The notes below the pieces were generated by a model. It was not told the DNA's origin, made no database searches, and saw nothing but the letters and a program-made list of their open reading frames with translations. The translations under genes were made by a program, and so were the position numbers. This document shows positions 33,895 through 41,100 of a stretch of DNA of 41,100 bases, one piece after another. Position 1 is the stretch's first letter. Each line of letters starts with the position of its first letter. Origin of the DNA: Paucilactobacillus wasatchensis (GTDB taxonomy: Bacteria; Bacillota; Bacilli; Lactobacillales; Lactobacillaceae); NCBI RefSeq assembly GCF_000876205.1, contig NZ_AWTT01000013.1:1-41100 (forward strand), written 5' to 3'.

Positions 33895-34668
33895 ATGACC
33901 CAGCAACCAGACAAGACAATTAATTTGAAACAACTCGTATTAGGAACTCACGCACCACAGCGAATGATCGCACCGATTGTGGCCGACAATTTGCGCGACG
34001 TATTAATGCAAGGCCGCGCAATTGTCGCTTCACCAGCTGAAATTGCCGAATGGCGCCTAGATTACCTAGGTACCGTGGTTGATTTCGACCAACTAGTTAC
34101 CACTGGCCAAGCACTGCAAGCAATCCTTGGTAACATTCCATTAATCGTCACTAACCGCACTGCAGCAGAAGGTGGCAAAACAGAATATTCCGAAGCAGCT
34201 TATATTGCATCTTACCGAGCACTAATTGAGGCGGAGGTTGCCAATGCGATCGATGTCGAATTTTCGCAATCAGATCACACTATCGCTGAATTAACACATT
34301 TAACCAATAATAGTGACACTAAATTAATTTTGAGTCATCATGACTTCAAAGGCACGCCACTGACAAATGACTTAATTTTTCTCTACTCAAGAATGGCCAA
34401 ATTGAATCCGGACATGGTCAAGTTGGCGGTTACCCCTAACAGCCGCGAAGATGTTTTACATTTAATGAATGCTACCGTAGCGGCCGACCGTCAAATTGAG
34501 CCGCCAATTATTTCTATGTCAATGGGGGACCTAGGAAAAATAACCAGAGTAGCTGGTGAACTGTTTGGCAGTGTCGCCACATTTGCATCAGTAGTAGAAA
34601 GTTCAGCCCCAGGTCAATTGTCGGCTGAACATTTACGCACGGTGATGGAATTGATTAATTTAAATTGA
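33895..34668 (+). CDS. aroD: 3-dehydroquinate dehydratase, type I
   Basis: Dehydrates 3-dehydroquinate to 3-dehydroshikimate via a lysine Schiff base, the one chorismate step missing from the adjacent operon. EWRLDYL, IVTNRTAAEGG, ILSHHDFKGTP (catalytic His) and MVKLAVTPNS (Schiff-base Lys) identify type I. GAGGT precedes the ATG at 33895 by 5 bases, preferred over the upstream frame at 33883; the result is 257 residues. It is transcribed divergently from the aro operon and so lies outside the leader-peptide control. Confidence 0.94.
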   Translation: MTQQPDKTINLKQLVLGTHAPQRMIAPIVADNLRDVLMQGRAIVASPAEIAEWRLDYLGTVVDFDQLVTTGQALQAILGNIPLIVTNRTAAEGGKTEYSEAAYIASYRALIEAEVANAIDVEFSQSDHTIAELTHLTNNSDTKLILSHHDFKGTPLTNDLIFLYSRMAKLNPDMVKLAVTPNSREDVLHLMNATVAADRQIEPPIISMSMGDLGKITRVAGELFGSVATFASVVESSAPGQLSAEHLRTVMELINLN

Positions 34669-34680
34669 GACGAAAAAAAA

Positions 34681-34702
34681 CGTTCACTTTTGAACGCCTT
34701 TT
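34681..34702 (+). terminator. Terminator hairpin after aroD
   Basis: CGTTCA pairs with TGAACG around CTTT, followed by CCTTTT. A second hairpin follows 70 bases on. Confidence 0.6.
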
Positions 34703-34751
34703 CCCGTTATATCTATCTAAAAAATTTATTTATAAAAATTAATAACTCAAC

Positions 34752-34788
34752 AAACGACTGAAACTTAAATACTTCAAGTCGTTTTTTT
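34752..34788 (+). terminator. Second terminator between aroD and arsC
   Basis: AACGACT pairs with AGTCGTT around an A/T-rich loop, followed by seven T. It slightly overlaps the arsC stop on the other strand. Confidence 0.75.
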
Positions 34789-35209
34789 ATTTTTCAAGTT
34801 CCAATTCAGCTTTCAATTCCAAAACGCGTACTTCAATTTCATCACGAACTTTCCGAAACACCGTCAAAATTTCTTCCTGGGTGCCATTTGCCTGCGCTGG
34901 ATCACGTAACGGCCAGTGCAATTTTTTGACGCTGCTTGGAGTGACTGGACATCTGTCCCTTGCATCCCCACATAAAGTAACCACTAAATCACTACTAAAT
35001 AGAAAGTCGGTGTCAATTAATTTCGAAAACTGGCTTGAAATATCAATATTATTTTCCGCCATTACCTGCACTGCTAACGGGTTTAAACCATGAGTTTCTA
35101 GCCCAGCACTTTTTACTTGCCACTTGGACCCCATAATTTGTTTAGCAAAACCCTCTGCCATTTGACTGCGGCACGAATTTCCGGTGCATAAGAAGTAGAT
35201 TTGCTTCAT
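34787..35209 (-). CDS. arsC: Arsenate reductase, thioredoxin-coupled (low-MW phosphatase fold)
   Basis: Reduces arsenate to arsenite through a three-cysteine relay. [14 protein letters not shown] is the phosphatase-type CX5R loop with Cys8. Cys80 and Cys87 occur in [12 protein letters not shown], matching Cys10/82/89 of the Staphylococcus pI258/Bacillus enzyme. The Cys triad separates it from plain protein-tyrosine phosphatases. AAAGGA lies ~10 bases before the ATG at 35209, giving 140 residues. No arsR or arsB is next to it, so it is an orphan here. Confidence 0.9.
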   Translation of the reverse strand: MKQIYFLCTGNSCRSQMAEGFAKQIMGSKWQVKSAGLETHGLNPLAVQVMAENNIDISSQFSKLIDTDFLFSSDLVVTLCGDARDRCPVTPSSVKKLHWPLRDPAQANGTQEEILTVFRKVRDEIEVRVLELKAELELEK

Positions 35210-35300
35210 TGTTGAGGATCCTTTCTGAGAGTTATTGTCATTAGGATAGCAAAGGATTTGTGTCGCTACAAGCAAATAGCACTGAGATTTGGATCCATTC

Positions 35301-35635
35301 GTTCACTGCTTTGTTGTCTAAATGTGTTCGCAGCCGCAAGCTCCTGCGTGTAACCATAAAAAGCAACGAATGGACCAAAAAAACAGACCCATTTGTTCAC
35401 TGCTTTGTTGTCTAAATGTGTTCGCAGCCGCAAGCTCCTGCGTGTAACCATAAAAAGCAACGAATGGACCAAAAAAACAGACCCATTTGTTCACTGCTTT
35501 GTTGTCTAAATGTGTTCGCAGCCGCAAGCTCCTGCGTGTAACCATAAAAAGCAACGAATTGGTCCAAAAACGGACCCATTCGTTGCTTTTTACCGTTACA
35601 CTCCGGAGCTTTAACGCGGCTGCTCACACTCTTAA
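35301..35635. repeat. Long palindrome element C with 3x94-bp tandem left arm
   Basis: A 94-bp unit starts at 35301, 35395 and 35489. Copies 1 and 2 are identical and copy 3 is identical up to the inner stem. Each carries GTGTTCGCAGCCGC, AAGCTCC, GTGTAACCATAAAAAG and CAACGAAT. Only after copy 3 does the complementary right arm follow, about 35572-35635, overlapping the tetR stop. The 414-base gap between tetR and arsC consists mainly of this element. Translated shadows in it repeat with the array and are not genes. Confidence 0.9.
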
Positions 35636-36271
35636 AATTCCTTTTTCCACCACTCCCACATATCTTTTTGCGTGTTCGATGATTTCCGTAAATTCAGTTA
35701 ATTCTGCGTGGGGGTGGGTCTTCATGAACACCTTGGTTTCTTCTTGAATTTGGTTCATGACCATTGTCATCATCGTGTAAACCAGGTCGTAGTCCACTTC
35801 TGGGCGTAGTTCTAATCGATCTAAAACAGGCGTAATCAATTCTTGCAAACTAACATTAGTTGCCCTTGCATAAACTGCCTTGATACCGGCTTTGACCTCT
35901 TTTGGTGCTTTTTCTGCAATGACGTAACCATCCATCAAAACACCAAATTCATCTGGATATTGGAGCTGCAACTCAATTTTGTACTTAGTGGCACGGACAA
36001 TCATTTCCACCAAATCAGTTGAATTGTGCCACACACTGTAATCAGCAACGCCTTCAATTTTATCAAACGCTTGTTGCAATACCGCCACAAATAAGTGTGC
36101 TTTATTGCCAAAATAACGAAAAATAATGCCCTTCGACACGTCCGCCTCTTGTGCAATCACATCTGTTTTAGTTGTGCGATAACCGTGAACCGCAAAATTG
36201 TGCATCGCACTTGCTAAAATGCGTTGTACTTTAGCTGGATCCTTTGGCACTGTGGGTGTTTCGTCAACCAT
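35624..36271 (-). CDS. TetR-family regulator of the adjacent ABC exporter
   Basis: 215-residue repressor. The N-terminal HTH is about residues 14-60, with ILASAMHNFAVHGYRTTKTD and VIAQEADVSKGIIFRYFGNK. The ligand domain fills the rest. GAGAGGAG precedes the ATG by 7 bases, 15 bases after the permease stop, so it is the third gene of the ABC operon. It probably represses the operon through the inverted repeat at 38904-38934. Its C-terminal Leu-Arg-Val and stop are encoded by palindrome element C. Confidence 0.9.
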   Translation of the reverse strand: MVDETPTVPKDPAKVQRILASAMHNFAVHGYRTTKTDVIAQEADVSKGIIFRYFGNKAHLFVAVLQQAFDKIEGVADYSVWHNSTDLVEMIVRATKYKIELQLQYPDEFGVLMDGYVIAEKAPKEVKAGIKAVYARATNVSLQELITPVLDRLELRPEVDYDLVYTMMTMVMNQIQEETKVFMKTHPHAELTEFTEIIEHAKRYVGVVEKGILRV

Positions 36272-36286
36272 TGAGTTACTCCTCTC

Positions 36287-37903
36287 TTAATTTTCAACCA
36301 TATCTCTTCGTTTGTAACAGATAAAGCCAACAATAAATAATATTAACGCAAGTGCCGTCATTTCTAAAGCTAAATCCCATTGAACGTTGTGCAGTGGTAC
36401 CTTATTAACCCAACCATAAGGAGTCAAATTAACTGCCCAATCAGGTAAATCCAGCAAACCACCTAAATATAATGAGATAAAACCATACGCAGGCAAAAGC
36501 CAACTAATCGTTTGTATCCGCGGCAATAGTCCAGCCAACACAGCTGTTGCACTGACAACCACTAAGAGTGCTGGTAGATAGCCATAAAACGCTTGTAAGA
36601 AACGATCCAGCGATATATGAACATCTGCAGATTGCCCCGCAGCATACATCCCTAAAATACCCAGCAATAAACCCAAAACTCCTGTAATCAATGCAACTGC
36701 GATATAGCTGCAATATAGCTGCAATCGTGAAACAGACTTGGCGTGAATCTGTTCCAACCACCCCTTACGTTCATCACCATTAATTTTCATCACCGTTTGC
36801 ATGGCAGGAATTGTACTCATGACAACGAAAACAATCGCCAAGAGTGAAGCAAAATTCAAAATGACGACGCGATTAGCAGCATCCACTGCATTGCCACCCA
36901 TTAATTGGACCATCATCGGATTGGTTTTCATAATATCCCCAACTGTACCGAAAATAGAACCATAGCTGGCCCCCAGCACCAACATCCCAATCATCCAAAC
37001 AATAAAACTAATTCGCTCTAACCGGAAGATTAAGGAAAATGGACCTGCCAACACTACAGATGCCCGCTTGCGTCCCGGTTTGGTCACAATTAAGCCAGCA
37101 CCAACATCCCGATGTGCCTGGGCATAAAAAGCAATCATTATCATTAGAAGTGCCCCTATAAGCATTGCACCAACCGGCCACCAGTTATTAGTTTCATAAA
37201 TCGCCAATTTTTCAATCCAACCAAACGGAGACCACCAAGTATAGTCAGGATTTTGCACGTCAGTTAGCATGCGGAGCAAGAACAACAAGCCCATTACTAA
37301 ATAACTTAAAATAGTAGCGCCCCGTGAATTGTCACTCAGCTGAGCCATCAATAGCGACGCACATCCAAACATAAAGCCAAAGGCAGCTAATCCTAAACCA
37401 AACAGCCAACTACCAGCAGCATCAGCGCCATCCATCTTTGCCGCTATTAAACTTAACGCTTCCAAAATGCCAATAAACAAGTTAATAATAAATAATTCAG
37501 CCGTTGCAGCAATTAAGGGTGCGTGTTTACCAACTCCATGTGCACGAATTAACTCCAACACACCACTATCTTCTTGTGCCCGGGTACTACGAACCGCAAA
37601 ATAAATGTTCATCATTGCCATAAACAAACCCATGAAAACCATCATTTCCATCGCATAAATTAAGGCTGAATTATATGGTGGCTGCGCTGTAAACGGTCCA
37701 AACAAAGACACCATAGCCGGAGTTTTTAATGTTGTGACAATTGACTTCATGGCTGATTTAGTGCCATACAAACTATCAAACTTGCCCGCAGCTACGCCCA
37801 TTAATCCAACAATACAAACTAGCCAAACAATGATTCTAAACCAATCCTTACGCAGATAAAATCTGGTCAAAAAACCGGCCTGTTTGAAATTACTATTGTG
37901 CAT
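36287..37903 (-). CDS. ABC-2-type exporter permease (two-repeat, antibiotic-exporter type)
   Basis: Membrane permease of 538 residues with about 12 hydrophobic segments in two six-helix halves. The halves begin near FLTRFYLRKDWFRIIVWL and IFRLERISFIVWMIGML. This layout matches exporter permeases such as those for polyketide antibiotics (TnrB-like). AGGGGTGA lies just upstream of the ATG, which overlaps the ATPase stop by 11 bases. It works with the ATPase encoded before it. The substrate is unknown; a drug or toxic lipid is inferred from the TetR control. Confidence 0.85.
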   Translation of the reverse strand: MHNSNFKQAGFLTRFYLRKDWFRIIVWLVCIVGLMGVAAGKFDSLYGTKSAMKSIVTTLKTPAMVSLFGPFTAQPPYNSALIYAMEMMVFMGLFMAMMNIYFAVRSTRAQEDSGVLELIRAHGVGKHAPLIAATAELFIINLFIGILEALSLIAAKMDGADAAGSWLFGLGLAAFGFMFGCASLLMAQLSDNSRGATILSYLVMGLLFLLRMLTDVQNPDYTWWSPFGWIEKLAIYETNNWWPVGAMLIGALLMIMIAFYAQAHRDVGAGLIVTKPGRKRASVVLAGPFSLIFRLERISFIVWMIGMLVLGASYGSIFGTVGDIMKTNPMMVQLMGGNAVDAANRVVILNFASLLAIVFVVMSTIPAMQTVMKINGDERKGWLEQIHAKSVSRLQLYCSYIAVALITGVLGLLLGILGMYAAGQSADVHISLDRFLQAFYGYLPALLVVVSATAVLAGLLPRIQTISWLLPAYGFISLYLGGLLDLPDWAVNLTPYGWVNKVPLHNVQWDLALEMTALALILFIVGFICYKRRDMVEN

Positions 37904-38816
37904 CACTCTTCACCCCTTGACTGTCATTATTGTAGTAGCGCAAGAAGAGATCTTCTAGTGTTGGTGGCGTACTTTGCAAACTAACAATCCCCTTAGCTGC
38001 CAACAATTCCATCGCCGCATCAATTTTTTCTGAATCAACTGAAAATGAAACTTTATTTGTTTGCTTCGAGTCTTCCTTTATATTATGAACTCCATCAATT
38101 TGGTCTAATTCACTAACCGGCTCATTTGTTTGAACGGTGATCACGGTGCGCGTTAAGTGCCTCATTTCATCTAACGAACCTGTCTCAATAATTTTACCTT
38201 GCCGAATGATTCCAATTCGGTCACACATTCGTTCCACTTCAGATAAAATATGACTTGATAATAAAATACTCTTTCTCTGTTGTTTTAATTGCAGGACATT
38301 TTGCTGAAAAATTTCTTCATTCAACGGATCCAGCCCAGATGTTGGTTCATCAAATATATATAAATCAGCTTCGGTTGATAAGGCCGCAATCAAAGCAACT
38401 TTTTGTCGATTTCCCTTTGAATACGTACGTGATTTTTTGGTTGGATCAAATTCGAATTGTTTAATCAACGCATCTGTTCTGGCGCTGTGTTTTTGGTGAT
38501 TGAGTTTCAAAAGCAAATCGATCACTTCACCACCTGTTAAATTGGGCCATAAATAGACATCCCCGGGCACATAGGCCAACCGCCCATGAATTGCGACCGC
38601 ATCATGCCAAACATCTTGGCCAAAAATCGTTGCAGAGCCACCACTGGCACGTAAAATACCTAACAAAACCCGGATAGTGGTCGATTTCCCTGCACCATTA
38701 GGGCCAATAAAGCCAAATACTTCTCCTTTGCGGACATCAAATGTAATGTCCTCCAATGCTTGCACCTTGCCAAACTTTTTTTGTAAGTGATTAATTTCAA
38801 CTATTTTTTCTACCAT
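37893..38816 (-). CDS. ABC exporter ATP-binding protein
   Basis: ATPase of 307 residues energising the adjacent permease. Walker A is GPNGAGKST, the signature is a variant YSKGNRQKVALIAAL, Walker B is LYIFDEPTSGLDP and the H-loop is LLSSHILSE. The C-terminal ~90 residues form the DUF4162-like extension common in drug exporters. GGGAGGAA lies 9 bases before the ATG at 38816, preferred over the longer frame at 38849. It is the first gene of the ATPase-permease-TetR operon. Confidence 0.9.
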   Translation of the reverse strand: MVEKIVEINHLQKKFGKVQALEDITFDVRKGEVFGFIGPNGAGKSTTIRVLLGILRASGGSATIFGQDVWHDAVAIHGRLAYVPGDVYLWPNLTGGEVIDLLLKLNHQKHSARTDALIKQFEFDPTKKSRTYSKGNRQKVALIAALSTEADLYIFDEPTSGLDPLNEEIFQQNVLQLKQQRKSILLSSHILSEVERMCDRIGIIRQGKIIETGSLDEMRHLTRTVITVQTNEPVSELDQIDGVHNIKEDSKQTNKVSFSVDSEKIDAAMELLAAKGIVSLQSTPPTLEDLFLRYYNNDSQGVKSDAQ

Positions 38817-38890
38817 GATTACCGCTTCCTCCCTGAAGTCGTGCATCATTTTTATTCGTCAAATGAGGTTTCTTTTTCATTTGCGCCATG

Positions 38891-38934
38891 AGTATAGCTC
38901 CTTTTGACTCGTTAGTCAATGACCAATGAGTCAA
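38891..38934 (-). promoter_or_regulatory. Promoter and TetR operator of the ABC exporter operon
   Basis: Leftward TTGACT (38919-38914), 17 bases, TATACT (38896-38891). An inverted repeat TTGACTCGTT (38904-38913), 11 bases, AATGAGTCAA (38925-38934) covers the -35 and spacer. This is a typical TetR operator placement, and repression by the operon's own TetR product is the natural reading. Confidence 0.75.
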
Positions 38935-39009
38935 TACATGCAAACTTGCCGTATTAAGTTGATATACCAGCGATAAGCGGCCTGATGTTTTTTTTGTTAG
39001 ATCATATTT

Positions 39010-39037
39010 TTGACTAATTGGCTGGGAGCGGTAAACT
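39010..39037 (+). promoter_or_regulatory. Promoter of the dipeptidase gene
   Basis: TTGACT, 16 bases, TAAACT, about 40 bases before the ATG. Confidence 0.6.
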
Positions 39038-39078
39038 AGTTAGTAAATATACCTGTCTTACTCGAAAGGATTAGCATA

Positions 39079-40506
39079 ATGAAAAATTTAAAAGCATGTA
39101 CTACTATTTTAGTCGGTAAAAAAGCCAGTATTGATGGCTCCACAATGGCTGCTCGTAATGACGATACTTTTCTGCCGTTAACCCCCCAACGTTTTGTCAT
39201 CTATCCCAGTGTCAGCGGTCGCCACGAAACTTTAACTTCAGGCCAAAATGGATTTAGCGCACCACTACCTGAAAACGGCTATCGTTATCAAGGAACACCC
39301 AATGTCGATGTCGAGCACGAAGGCGTTTATGATGAAAACGGCTTTAATGAAAAAAATGTCGGTATGAGCGCCACTGAAAGTGTATACGCTAACGAACGAG
39401 TATTAGCATTTGATCCATTAGTTTCAAATGGACTAGCTGAAGATTCAATTGTTGCCATGGTATTACCATTCATTAATTCAGCCAAAGAAGGCGTCACCTA
39501 CCTTGGTAGTCTGATCGCCAAATATGGGTCGCCTGAAGGTAACGGTGTTATCTTTAGTGATGCCCATGATGTTTGGTACATGGAGATTGTCACTGGTCAT
39601 CACTGGGTCGCACAACGAATTCCTGATAATTCATATGCCGCAACTGGCAATCGGGTAGCCATTCAAGAAGTGGACTTTACTGACAATGCGAATTTCTTAT
39701 GGTCTGATGGTATCCAATCTTTTGTCACCGATAACCATCTGAATCCCGACCAAACTGGGTGGAATTTCCGCCATATTTTTGGGACGGCAACTGAGTTTGA
39801 TCAACATTACAACACGCCCCGTCAATGGTACGCCCAATTACAACTCAATCCAGAAATCGACCAGTCACCGGAAGATTTTGATTTACCATTCATTCGCCAA
39901 ACGACGCATAAAATTAGTTTAGAAGATGTAGAAGCTATTTTGAGCAGCCACTATAATGGTACTCAATTTGATCCATTAGGACACGGTTCAAACGAAGATA
40001 AGCACCGTTACCGTCCCATTTCATTGAGCCGAACACAAAACTCACATGTGTTGCAAGTCCGTAATGACGCCCCTGAACAAGCCGCTGCCATCATGTGGCT
40101 ATGTTTTGGTATCCCTGCTTTCACGCCATATGTACCGTTTTTCGGTAATGCTACCAAAACCGACGCGAGTTACAGTGACACCCCGCTTGAATTAAATATC
40201 GATTTAAAGAGTGCTTACTGGATGTATCGCACATTGTCAATGCTAGTTGAATCCCATCACGCTAAATTCATCCAAACTGATTTAGACTATTTGAAGGAAA
40301 CGCGGGAATTCCATTATCGGTTTGTTGCCCAAACTATCAAGCAAGCGCAATCCATGACCGGCAAAGAATTAACAAGCTTTTTAACTAACCAAAATCAAAA
40401 AATGACTAATGAAATGGCCCAACGAACTAAAAAAATAATTGAACAATTAATCATGCACGGCTTACAATTATCGACACTAACATTTACCATGGATAAAAAT
40501 TTATAA
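39079..40506 (+). CDS. pepD: C69-family dipeptidase
   Basis: N-terminal-nucleophile dipeptidase of broad specificity in peptide utilisation. The nucleophile is likely Cys7 in KACTTILVGKKASIDGS; the six preceding residues would be removed by self-processing. The following MAARNDD segment is typical of the U34/C69 family. Length 475 is normal, and no signal peptide is seen, so it is cytoplasmic. AAAGGA precedes the ATG by 8 bases. It is a single gene with its own promoter and terminator. Confidence 0.92.
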   Translation: MKNLKACTTILVGKKASIDGSTMAARNDDTFLPLTPQRFVIYPSVSGRHETLTSGQNGFSAPLPENGYRYQGTPNVDVEHEGVYDENGFNEKNVGMSATESVYANERVLAFDPLVSNGLAEDSIVAMVLPFINSAKEGVTYLGSLIAKYGSPEGNGVIFSDAHDVWYMEIVTGHHWVAQRIPDNSYAATGNRVAIQEVDFTDNANFLWSDGIQSFVTDNHLNPDQTGWNFRHIFGTATEFDQHYNTPRQWYAQLQLNPEIDQSPEDFDLPFIRQTTHKISLEDVEAILSSHYNGTQFDPLGHGSNEDKHRYRPISLSRTQNSHVLQVRNDAPEQAAAIMWLCFGIPAFTPYVPFFGNATKTDASYSDTPLELNIDLKSAYWMYRTLSMLVESHHAKFIQTDLDYLKETREFHYRFVAQTIKQAQSMTGKELTSFLTNQNQKMTNEMAQRTKKIIEQLIMHGLQLSTLTFTMDKNL

Positions 40507-40525
40507 ACCAAATATTAGTACCGCC

Positions 40526-40557
40526 AGTTTGCGACAACCCGTCGTAAACTTTTTTTA
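40526..40557 (+). terminator. Terminator of pepD
   Basis: AGTTTGCGAC pairs with GTCGTAAACT around AACCC, followed by seven T. Confidence 0.85.
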
Positions 40558-40646
40558 TCTCATTAAATTAAAACCAATATTATGATACAATAACCTTTGT
40601 GTCTTTTTTTCGAACGCAACAAATAAATTTATTCGAGGTGACAATT

Positions 40647-41100
40647 TTGTCAAATGACGTCAATTATGGCGACCAACCCCTCGACCAAAACGGCCGACCG
40701 TATAATCGTCTTGCTTTAGTTTTTACCCTGTTAATCGGTACATTTAGTACCTTTTTAACTTCGACCATGCTGACAACTGCATTTCCAACGCTGATGAAAT
40801 CATTTAATATTTCAGCAACTACCGTGCAGTGGCTGACAACCGGTTTTATGCTGATGATGGGAATTGTGATCCCAATTACAGGATTTTTCCTGTAACGGTT
40901 TGATACCCGTAAACTATATTTGGCAGCGATCGTAATTTTCTTCATTGGTACGATTATTTGCTATTTTGCTCAAAGCTTTTGGATCATTTTATTTGGCCGG
41001 TTAGTTGAAGCAGCCGGCGTTGGCATCACTTCACCAGTTTACCAAACGATTATGACTTCTATTTTTCCGCCATCACAACGTGGTGCAGCGATGGGATGGA
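40647..41100 (+). pseudogene. DHA2-type MFS transporter with in-frame stop, cut by the window end
   Basis: The start is probably TTG at 40647, with GAGGTG 6 bases upstream. The product opens SNDVNYGDQPLDQNGRPYNR and continues LALVFTLLIGTFSTFLTSTM and LTTAFPTLMKSFNISATTVQW, typical of 14-helix drug exporters (EmrB/LmrB-like). A TAA at 40893-40895 ends the frame after GFFL. The same frame then continues RFDTRKLYLAAIVIF and GRLVEAAGVGI to the window edge, as expected for the family. A single C-to-T change of CAA (Gln) would create this stop. It is either a recent nonsense mutation or a base error. The rest is not visible. Confidence 0.78.

Noticed and set aside
35266-35627. Three overlapping ~70-residue leftward frames with repeated LHAGACGCEH-like segments
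   Set aside because: They are translations of the 94-bp tandem palindrome arms, without ribosome sites.
38820-38890. Short frame starting at an ATG near 38889 overlapping the ABC ATPase start
   Set aside because: Its ATG would be at or before the transcript start given the -10 at 38896-38891, and it is in another frame with no family match.

Overview
The window looks like chromosome of a low-GC Gram-positive of the family Lactobacillaceae. This rests on strong AGGAGG-type ribosome sites, a Gram-positive LtaS lipoteichoic acid synthase, a PepD-type C69 dipeptidase, a YkoEDC thiamine-precursor transporter under a TPP riboswitch, and the gene complement. I cannot name the species. I see no rRNA, tRNA, CRISPR array, prophage or transposase.

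Layout. 1-4.3 kb: asd with a MerR regulator and a GNAT acetyltransferase (all leftward), then a VOC dioxygenase-like protein and a histidine phosphatase. 4.4-7.5 kb: ltaS and a PAP2-like membrane protein that has lost key catalytic residues. 7.5-13 kb: a ferredoxin/flavodoxin-NADP+ reductase, a nucleoside hydrolase, a TPP riboswitch with ykoE-ykoD-ykoC, and a small membrane protein. 13-20 kb: gshA, a CPA1 antiporter, two alpha/beta hydrolases, an XRE regulator and a methyltransferase-like protein. 20-26 kb: a candidate small RNA, two unknown genes, lplA, a universal stress protein, a GntR regulator, a ybaK gene with an apparent -1 frameshift, a membrane HExxH protein and an HD hydrolase.

26.3-34.7 kb is the metabolic core. 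One leftward operon, aroE-aroF-aroB-aroC-aroA-tyrA-aroK-chorismate mutase, supplies the route from erythrose-4-phosphate plus PEP to chorismate and on towards tyrosine, with aroD divergent beside it. It is preceded by a consensus-like promoter, a 19-codon leader peptide with four Tyr, one Trp and one Phe codon in a row, mutually exclusive hairpins and three successive terminator-like hairpins. This reads as ribosome-mediated attenuation of the whole pathway, and I find no T-box motif there. It is the most interesting system in the window.

34.8-41.1 kb: a thioredoxin-type arsenate reductase, a TetR-controlled ABC-2 exporter with a well-formed operator-promoter, a C69 dipeptidase, and a DHA2-type MFS transporter interrupted by an in-frame stop that runs off the window.

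A second notable theme is a family of three long imperfect palindromes (20-147, 13067-13363, 35301-35635), each abutting or overlapping the 3' end of a leftward gene (asd, gshA, tetR). They share conserved outer boxes, while the intervening boxes differ between elements yet stay complementary within each. Two of them carry exact tandem triplications (86 bp and 94 bp) of one arm only. Start sites were moved from the longest open frame wherever a clear ribosome site argued for it.
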